Assembly (NCBI RefSeq): GCF_000971975.1 | Contig: NZ_LAQO01000018.1 | Location: forward strand, 124,001-188,000 | Length of the DNA: 64,000 bases | DNA from: Paenibacillus algorifonticola | GTDB lineage: Bacteria > Bacillota > Bacilli > Paenibacillales > Paenibacillaceae | Direction of reading: 5' to 3' | In this document: piece by piece, positions 1 to 5,715 of the stretch | Position numbering within the stretch: position 1 is the first letter of the stretch | How the letters are laid out: the number at the start of each line of letters is the position of its first letter | Notes under the pieces: model-generated | Told to the model about the DNA's origin: nothing | The model's database searches: none | The model's input: only the letters and a program-made list of their open reading frames with translations | Translations under genes and position numbers: made by a program

Positions 1-2421
1 GTTGACCGTCGAGCTTACCGCCAAAACATGCTGAAGCTGAGCCGTTTGCTGCGGCACACCCAGCTGGGCATATGCGCCGCTTGCCATTTCACTTGCGGCT
101 ACACCGCTCACAAGCTCCGCAGCCGCAGCAAGATGCAGCATTGAGCTGTAGGATTCGCCGAAGCCGGCGTATTCATTGAAGCTAAGGATTGGCGGCATCT
201 GATCGACTGCGGCCATAGAGGATAGAGCTCGGCGCTCGCCCTCTGTTTCACCAGGCCTGCCGACCGTATTCAGCAAAATCAAGTCAAGCTGCGCCATGCC
301 AATTCCCGCTTCATTTAATGCATCCGCTACCGCTCGGCAAAGCGTCGCTTCCTGCTGGGGACTATTTGCTGCTGTTCCAAATGCGGTGCCAAAGCCGCTT
401 AATTCCGCATAAATGCTGGACTGCCTTTGCACGGCTTGCTCCCGATCACAAAGCACCATACAAACGCTGCCCTCCACCATGCGAAAGCGGCTTGCCTGCA
501 GCCCTTTGGCACGGTCAATGTCTCTCGACAGCGCCGAGCATTCATCTCCCGCTCCAATGAGGCAGGAGGATAATGTACGCTCGCGGATTTTGCCTGCTGC
601 ATACAGCGCAGCGGTTAGACCCTCATTGCCTCCTGTGCTGAATGAGCTGTTGAAGCCCAGAAGCTTCAGCTTTTCCGCTGTCTGCCCGGCAATTGAATTA
701 ATAACGGTATGGGGAAAATAAATGCTGCTCGCATATTCCGGCCCTTTCACAAACACCGACTCCAAGTATTGAGAAATGCTGTCCGTACTGCCTCGGGCTG
801 TGCCAAAAATAAAGCCGAGCTCTTCCTTCTCCACCTCGGTTATTTGTGCATCCTCCAGTGCAGCAAGTGCTGCTCCAATCGTATTTTGCGACAGCTGATT
901 CATTCTGCGCTCATATTTGCTTTTGTCATATTCCTTCAAGGAAAAGGAGGAAACGCCGGAGGCTTTCGAGGAGGCCTGCTCTGCAAGCCAATTCACGATG
1001 CCGCCCTTATGAATTTGACCGCCGCCAACAGCACCAAGCCCAGTAATGACAACGCGCCGCTTGGCGTGCTCTGCCAGACTTTCCCTATGCGGCGTCGCTG
1101 CTTCGCTCAAGTCCGTCCGCAGCACTAATGAAACGTTGTGTCCGCCAAAGGCGGCATTATTGCTGACGATATATTTCGGACGCATCGGGCGCATGCTGTG
1201 CTGAATAATATCCGCCTCTTCGCAGCCTTCGCGCGGAGTGTCAAAATGCAGCGTCGCCGGCACATAACCCTGCTTGATCGCATAAAGCGAGGTCACAAGC
1301 TCCAGCGCAGCAGCGGTTCCCAGGCTGTGCCCAAAATACGCTTTGCTTGAGCTGACCGGAATGGTCAGCTGCTCGCCAAAGCTGCGTTTCAAACCGCTAA
1401 TTTCAGCGCGGTCATTCGCCTGCGTTCCGGTGCCGTGCGCGTTCACGTATTCAATATCCTGTTTGGCAACCTGCGCAAGGCTCAGGGCCATATCCACCGC
1501 CCGCTGCATCCCTGCGCCTTCCGGATGCGGCGCCGTCATATGATGGGCATCATTGCTCAGCCCATATGCACATAGCTCCGCATAGATGGTCGCCCCGCGC
1601 TGAACGGCGGCATCGAGCCGTTCCAGCACGACAAATGCCGCGCCTTCGCCCAGATTAAGGCCAAAGCGGCTGCCGAACGGCGAGGATAGCAGCGGATTAA
1701 GCGCCCGGAGTACATTAAATCCGGCATATACACTATGCGACAGCGGATCAGAACCGCCTGCGAGCATGACATCGGCATATCCCCAGCGAATCATGTCGCT
1801 GGCATAGCCGATTGCATTACCACTAGCGGCACATGCCGTATTTAACGTCGCCACCGGTCCCTGCACGCCTAGCAGCCGCGCAGTATCATCCCCCTGCTGA
1901 TAAAACGGATAATTAGCTGTATTCTCCTCATCCAGTGCCGACAAATCCCATTGCTGCTCCAGCGATAATATGCCGCCGTTGCACGTTCCAAGCGACAGCC
2001 CAATCCTTGAGGCCGGGATCTGGAGCACAGCAGCAGTAGCAGCGACATTCACTGCATTCACTGCATTCACTGCATTCACTGCATTCACTGCATTCACTAC
2101 ATCTGCCTGCGCAGCGGCATCTCCTTGTACTATAGCAAGGCCGCTGCTATGCAGCGCCTGCTTGGCAGCCGCAATCGCATACCGCGCACACCAATCCATT
2201 GACTGTTCTGCGGTATTTGCGAGTGCTGCGTCCCGCCACGCTTCGTCCAATTGTCCTGCAAGCGAGCTTAACAACGCATCCGTCTTAAAGCGGGTAACTG
2301 TCCCAATCCCTGTCTCTGACGCGAACATTCGCTCAAAGACGATCTGCGGCTCATTGCCGAGCGCGCACAAAACTCCTATACCCGTTACTGCTATACGATG
2401 GGCACGTTCACTGTCCTTCAT
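1..2421 (-). CDS. Tandem ketosynthase / chain-length-factor-like fusion (C-terminus outside window)
   Basis: One uninterrupted frame of 807 codons runs from the ATG at 2421 (GGGGGA ribosome site 7 nt upstream) to the left edge. Residues 1 to about 440 form a beta-ketoacyl synthase of the FabF/type II PKS fold with a complete Cys-His-His triad: Cys197 in TACAASG, His329 in HGTGT, His365 in FGHSLG. A second ketosynthase fold begins near residue 455 (RRVVITGLGAVGGG). Its nucleophile position is Gly598 (STGGNEG), the HGTGT His is replaced in LLNTVGRPGE, and the last His is Glu in AGFGESYS, so it should not condense. An active KS joined to a dead KS is the logic of a KS/chain-length-factor pair, here on one chain. 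The start lies 18 bp after the GNAT stop, so the two are co-transcribed. The product is unknown; elongation of an acyl chain on a carrier protein is inferred from the family. No carrier protein is seen in the window. Confidence 0.85.
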   Translation of the reverse strand, partial: MKDSERAHRIAVTGIGVLCALGNEPQIVFERMFASETGIGTVTRFKTDALLSSLAGQLDEAWRDAALANTAEQSMDWCARYAIAAAKQALHSSGLAIVQGDAAAQADVVNAVNAVNAVNAVNAVNVAATAAVLQIPASRIGLSLGTCNGGILSLEQQWDLSALDEENTANYPFYQQGDDTARLLGVQGPVATLNTACAASGNAIGYASDMIRWGYADVMLAGGSDPLSHSVYAGFNVLRALNPLLSSPFGSRFGLNLGEGAAFVVLERLDAAVQRGATIYAELCAYGLSNDAHHMTAPHPEGAGMQRAVDMALSLAQVAKQDIEYVNAHGTGTQANDRAEISGLKRSFGEQLTIPVSSSKAYFGHSLGTAAALELVTSLYAIKQGYVPATLHFDTPREGCEEADIIQHSMRPMRPKYIVSNNAAFGGHNVSLVLRTDLSEAATPHRESLAEHAKRRVVITGLGAVGGGQIHKGGIVNWLAEQASSKASGVSSFSLKEYDKSKYERRMNQLSQNTIGAALAALEDAQITEVEKEELGFIFGTARGSTDSISQYLESVFVKGPEYASSIYFPHTVINSIAGQTAEKLKLLGFNSSFSTGGNEGLTAALYAAGKIRERTLSSCLIGAGDECSALSRDIDRAKGLQASRFRMVEGSVCMVLCDREQAVQRQSSIYAELSGFGTAFGTAANSPQQEATLCRAVADALNEAGIGMAQLDLILLNTVGRPGETEGERRALSSMAAVDQMPPILSFNEYAGFGESYSSMLHLAAAAELVSGVAASEMASGAYAQLGVPQQTAQLQHVLAVSSTVN
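2047..2100. repeat. In-frame 9-bp tandem repeat inside the ketosynthase gene
   Basis: Five perfect copies of attcactgc (2047-2091) are followed by one copy with a single change (2092-2100). On the coding strand this gives an Ala-Val-Asn repeat at about residues 108-125 of the first ketosynthase domain, just before the strand that leads into SRIGLSLGT. The unit is a multiple of three, so copy-number change would keep the frame. Placement in a surface loop is inferred from alignment with FabF-type enzymes. Confidence 0.9.
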
Positions 2422-2439
2422 GTTCATTCCCCCAAATCC

Positions 2440-3330
2440 CTACTTCAATGACAAATAACAAATCCGTTTCTCGCTCGTCTTCCATGAATAAGGTGCAAGC
2501 CATTGCTGCGCGAGCTTCATCATGACCGGGGTTCCTCGGTTCACCGTAAAAATGCCGTAGGGAATGCCCGCTTCCAATTGAAGGCGGATCGACCTGGCCA
2601 GCATATAGAAAGCTAAGCCTATCTGCTGATATTCCGGTGAAATGTATACCGCATCGTACAATATCGTATCCTCGGTCAGCCGGTACGTCATCGTCCAGCC
2701 CTGAATCCCCTGCTCCGACAATAGTCCAAGGCTGTTGCTAGGCTCCAAAGGCGCAAAGGTTTTGAACGGCGACAGGAAATCTGGAAAAACAGCTGCTGCC
2801 GCTTCAATAGATTGTTTAAGCTCCTGTTCCTTCTTATCCGCCCATAAAAACAGCTCTAGGCCGCTTGGCAAAGGCCGTTCCCGCAGCCAGCTTGCGCGGG
2901 AGATATCGCTATTGATATGGAAAACAACCGCTTCACATAATGGCTGTGTCCAGCCTTCTTTTTGCAGCCACGCTTCTATCGCTTCTGTGGAGGACTTTCC
3001 GGAATAATAATAAACTTCAAGGCTATGGATTTGCTTCTCAAGGCATAGGCTTCGCACTTCGCTCAGCATGGAGGAGGCGATTCCCTTCCTGCGCCATGGT
3101 TTTGCGACGAACAGGCATTGCAGCATCGCATGCCGCGCTCCTGCCCCCTCACGCAGCTCCAGCACAGCCAAACCAACCGGAGTATCTGCCACTTCCGCCC
3201 CAATCAACATAAAGCGGCTTTGCCCCTGGCCGCTCCTGATACTCTGCTCCAATTGCAAATAAAGCCACTGAAACATGAGCGGCTTGTATTTCAATCTGTC
3301 AGCAGGCGTTAATCTCTTAATCTTGTACAT
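2440..3330 (-). CDS. Double-GNAT acyltransferase
   Basis: A 296-aa protein with two GNAT-like halves. The first (about residues 1-140) has the acyl-CoA-binding signature in VAKPWRRKGIAS. The second, C-terminal half has a weaker equivalent in SPEYQQIGLAFYML followed by a typical GNAT end with FTVNRGTP. The ATG at 3330 is chosen over an upstream in-frame start at 3384 because it has an AAAGGA site 8 nt away and gives only a 14-bp overlap with the symporter gene. The gene sits between the symporter and the ketosynthase fusion, downstream of two RiPP precursors. GNAT proteins acylate amino groups. In known lipidated RiPPs (goadvionin, selidamide types) a GNAT attaches fatty or polyketide chains to the peptide, so that role is a reasonable inference here. 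A generic N-acetyltransferase, for example for self-resistance, is the main alternative. Confidence 0.75.
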   Translation of the reverse strand: MYKIKRLTPADRLKYKPLMFQWLYLQLEQSIRSGQGQSRFMLIGAEVADTPVGLAVLELREGAGARHAMLQCLFVAKPWRRKGIASSMLSEVRSLCLEKQIHSLEVYYYSGKSSTEAIEAWLQKEGWTQPLCEAVVFHINSDISRASWLRERPLPSGLELFLWADKKEQELKQSIEAAAAVFPDFLSPFKTFAPLEPSNSLGLLSEQGIQGWTMTYRLTEDTILYDAVYISPEYQQIGLAFYMLARSIRLQLEAGIPYGIFTVNRGTPVMMKLAQQWLAPYSWKTSEKRICYLSLK

Positions 3331-4585
3331 GAGGTTCCTTTCTGGCTGACAGAAGTGAAGCCGTTGCGCAATTAATCGAAACATTGGCTGCCGTAATAAT
3401 GGGATCGATAATCGGGTTGATCGCCAGCAATAAAATGATCGTCACTTCGGCCGGAAGCTTCAGCATCCCTGCTATAATGGCAATCATGCCAATCGATACG
3501 ACGCCCGGAGAACCAGCCCCTGCGATAGAAGTCAATACAGCCCCGACCAGCACCAGCAACCACTGCATAATCGTAAAATCGTATTCATACAATTGAGCGG
3601 TAAACGCAATGCCTAGCGTATAGACAAGCACCATGCTGTAACGGCACATAATCATGCCAATCGGTACAACCAGTTGAATCGCATGCGACTGCAGCTGCAG
3701 CTCTTTGCTTAAAGCATGCATACAGGATGGAACGGTAGCAATGCTGTTTCGCGTACCAAACGCTAAAATTAGCGACTCCTTTAAAGCGCCGATGACCACC
3801 CTTAAAGGCTGGCGCAATTGCAACGATAATACGACGACGGAAACGATAATTAAAACGAAACTAACGAGATAAAACATCATAATCAGCTTCAGCATCGCAG
3901 GCAAAATGTCCAAGTTCAAAGTGGCAAATTGTCCAGCCATCATGCAAAATAAAGCAAACGGCAGCGCGTACATGGACCAGGAAATCGCCTTTTGAAAAGC
4001 ACGGAACAAAACGTCCGCCAGCTGCAGCACATCTTCCCCTTGTCTCGTTCGCATCATGCCGACGGCCACTCCGACGATTACGGAGAAAAATAAAATTTGC
4101 AGCGTATTGTTTTCCATCAGTGCTGTAAAAATATTGGACGGTATCATGTCGAGCAAAAACAGCAAAATGCCTTGCGATTTCTCCTCTTCCACTGGCACTC
4201 CATTTGTACTGGAGTCATTGACAATCGCACCCAGCACCTGCTTCGATTGATCGGGCAAGCCTGACCCCGGATGTCCAATTTCCCCAAATACCAGCCCGAA
4301 TACGCCGGAAATGACGAGGGCAGCGGCATAGACCAAGCACATGCGTCCGATCGTTTTCATTGCGCCGCTTTTGATGAATAAGCTGCCAATGCTGGAAATA
4401 ATCGCGGTCATCATAATCGGAATGACACACATTTTCAGAAAGGATAAATAAAGATCGCCGAAATCCGCTACAGAATGAGCGATGCCCGGCGCATACAGGC
4501 CAGTAGCTATACCTGACACCATGCACAGCATAATCATCCAGAAAGATTTGATCCATTTAAATGAAGAAACGGATACAACTGACAC
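3317..4585 (-). CDS. Dicarboxylate/amino acid:cation symporter (SDF/DAACS family)
   Basis: A 422-aa membrane protein with the hydrophobic pattern of the sodium:dicarboxylate symporter family. The conserved FGTRNSIATVPSC segment corresponds to the serine-rich re-entrant loop, and a long hydrophobic stretch near the C-terminus (LAINPIIDPIITAANV) matches the substrate and cation site region. The GTG at 4585 is preceded by AGAGGGTG. The gene lies 158 bp after a RiPP precursor and overlaps the GNAT gene by 14 bp, so it is translationally tied to it. The family imports glutamate, aspartate, C4-dicarboxylates or, in some branches, serine/threonine; the substrate cannot be read from the sequence. Its place in the middle of a peptide-biosynthesis operon is unusual. 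Confidence 0.88.
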   Translation of the reverse strand: MSVVSVSSFKWIKSFWMIMLCMVSGIATGLYAPGIAHSVADFGDLYLSFLKMCVIPIMMTAIISSIGSLFIKSGAMKTIGRMCLVYAAALVISGVFGLVFGEIGHPGSGLPDQSKQVLGAIVNDSSTNGVPVEEEKSQGILLFLLDMIPSNIFTALMENNTLQILFFSVIVGVAVGMMRTRQGEDVLQLADVLFRAFQKAISWSMYALPFALFCMMAGQFATLNLDILPAMLKLIMMFYLVSFVLIIVSVVVLSLQLRQPLRVVIGALKESLILAFGTRNSIATVPSCMHALSKELQLQSHAIQLVVPIGMIMCRYSMVLVYTLGIAFTAQLYEYDFTIMQWLLVLVGAVLTSIAGAGSPGVVSIGMIAIIAGMLKLPAEVTIILLLAINPIIDPIITAANVSINCATASLLSARKEPHVQD

Positions 4586-4678
4586 ACAAGCACCCTCTTG
4601 TTAGGCATTGCGACAAAGCAGCTTCCACTGGCAATCACTCGCCAAACGCTGTCCCTCTCATCGCTTCTCTATAAATTT

Positions 4679-4714
4679 GGAGCGACATCACGCCTGAACG
4701 GCGGATATCACTCC
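4679..4714. other. Stem-loop between precursor peptide gene and symporter gene
   Basis: On the transcribed strand GGAGTGATATC-CGCC pairs with GGCG-T-GATGTCGCTCC around a 5-nt loop; the only defects are one bulged base and two G-T wobbles. There is no good T-run after it in either direction, so it is more likely a partial attenuator or mRNA-end stabiliser than a full terminator. Such elements after RiPP precursor genes commonly keep precursor message above enzyme message; that role is inferred. Confidence 0.5.
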
Positions 4715-4743
4715 AATGCAACGCTTATTTAAGTAGAATAAAA

Positions 4744-5127
4744 TTAAGTATTTCTGATTTGGTCAGCTGTTGCATTACCGATATTTTCGCCAACACGAAT
4801 GGCTGTATTCGCTGCGTTTTCGGCAATCGAGCCTACGCCATTAAAGAAATCATTAGCTCCCGATTTGCTGCCGCCAGCAACGGATTCGAGTTCTGTTTCT
4901 GTCAGCTCGTCAGCCGCACCGCGTACTTCTGGCAATACGATTGTGCTGTGGTAGCCTGTTGCATCGACGATATTGATTTTAAATTCTTGCGGAACCTCAT
5001 GTCCTGTTGCTGCTTTAATGGCTGCATAAATATCGCTTACTGCAAGCGCGCGAAACTCTGCATCCGAATTCGCTTTCGTGATTACTGCATTTACCGTATC
5101 CTTAACTTGCTGTTCATTCCAACTCAT
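4744..5127 (-). CDS. NHLP-leader RiPP precursor peptide 1
   Basis: A 127-aa precursor. Residues 1-86 form the nitrile-hydratase-alpha-like leader (NHLP family), including NSDAEFRALAVSDIY and HEVPQEFKINIVDATG, ending in ELESVAGG. The C39 peptidase of the neighbouring exporter is expected to cut after Gly-Gly, releasing a 41-residue core that begins SKSGANDFF. The core has no Cys, so lanthionine rings are excluded. It is rich in Asn, Ala and Gly, with a likely amphipathic helix in the second half (AENAANTAIRVGENIGNAT). The leader is 75/86 identical to that of the next precursor, while the cores share only the first two residues. RBS is TTGGAGGAAT. Four 11-bp-spaced TTGA repeats precede it. No radical-SAM or LanM maturase is visible in the window. 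Confidence 0.9.
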   Translation of the reverse strand: MSWNEQQVKDTVNAVITKANSDAEFRALAVSDIYAAIKAATGHEVPQEFKINIVDATGYHSTIVLPEVRGAADELTETELESVAGGSKSGANDFFNGVGSIAENAANTAIRVGENIGNATADQIRNT

Positions 5128-5188
5128 GTTCTAATTCCTCCAATAATGTAGTTTTGTTTCTTACAGGTATTAGAATAACAGCCCCGCT

Positions 5189-5225
5189 TCAATCTGCTCT
5201 CAACTCTAATTCAATTTTAGTTCAA
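5189..5225 (-). promoter_or_regulatory. Four TTGA repeats at exact 11-bp spacing upstream of precursor 1
   Basis: On the minus strand TTGA occurs four times with starts exactly 11 bp apart (plus-strand TCAA at 5189, 5200, 5211 and 5222). The same arrangement precedes precursor 2 and the exporter operon. Direct repeats one helical turn apart are typical of winged-helix response regulators of the OmpR/PhoB class; such a regulator is encoded at 13426. No good -35 box is seen, as expected for an activator-dependent promoter. Confidence 0.65.
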
Positions 5226-5237
5226 ATGTTGCGCCCA

Positions 5238-5615
5238 TTATTTCGTGATGATGCCGCCATTCACAGGAAATGAAGTGATTGGTCCAACCGGCATTGTTTC
5301 ATTATGAAAGGATGGATCGATGATCGGAGTTATCCCCTCTGAGACTGCTGCTTTGCTGCCGCCAGCAACGGATTCAAGTTCCGTTTCTGTCAGCTCGTCT
5401 GCTGCATCGCGCACTTCTGGCAATACGATTGTGCTGTGATAGCCTGTTGCGTCTACGATATTGATTTTAAATTGTTGCGGCACCTCATGCCCGGTTGCCG
5501 CTTTGATGGCTGCATAAATATCGCTTACTGCAAGCGCGCGAAATGCCGCATCCGAATTCGCTTTCGCAATGACGGCGTGTACCGTTTCATTAAACTGCTC
5601 ATGCGTCCAACTCAT
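5238..5615 (-). CDS. NHLP-leader RiPP precursor peptide 2
   Basis: A 125-aa precursor with an 86-residue NHLP leader ending ELESVAGG and a 39-residue core starting SKAAVSEGI and ending in Lys. The core has two Pro-rich segments (TPIIDPSF and MPVGPITSFP) and no Cys. Leader differences from precursor 1 cluster in residues 4-10; the rest is almost invariant. Both cores begin Ser-Lys, so the first lysine after the cleavage site is shared. RBS is GGGAGGAATT. The gene starts 100 bp after the stop of the second ABC exporter, with the TTGA array in that gap, so it probably has its own promoter as well as read-through. The pair arose by tandem duplication including the upstream region, followed by core divergence. 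Confidence 0.9.
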   Translation of the reverse strand: MSWTHEQFNETVHAVIAKANSDAAFRALAVSDIYAAIKAATGHEVPQQFKINIVDATGYHSTIVLPEVRDAADELTETELESVAGGSKAAVSEGITPIIDPSFHNETMPVGPITSFPVNGGIITK

Positions 5616-5675
5616 GATTAAATTCCTCCCATACTATCCATTTGTTATTACATCTATTAGAATAAAAGCCCAGCT

Positions 5676-5712
5676 TCAATCTGCCTTCAACTTTCATTCA
5701 ATTTTAGTTCAA
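5676..5712 (-). promoter_or_regulatory. Four TTGA repeats at exact 11-bp spacing upstream of precursor 2
   Basis: TCAA on the plus strand starts at 5676, 5687, 5698 and 5709. The array starts just beyond the exporter stop codon (5716-5718). The bases between repeats also resemble those upstream of precursor 1 (GCAGATTGAAGC, TTATTCTAATA), so duplication explains part of the likeness. The third copy of the motif at 13239-13264 lies in unrelated sequence and argues for selection. Confidence 0.65.
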
Positions 5713-5715
5713 TTG

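Noticed and set aside
2047..2100. CRISPR-like array
   Set aside because: Nine-bp units without spacers, in frame inside a coding region: a simple tandem repeat.
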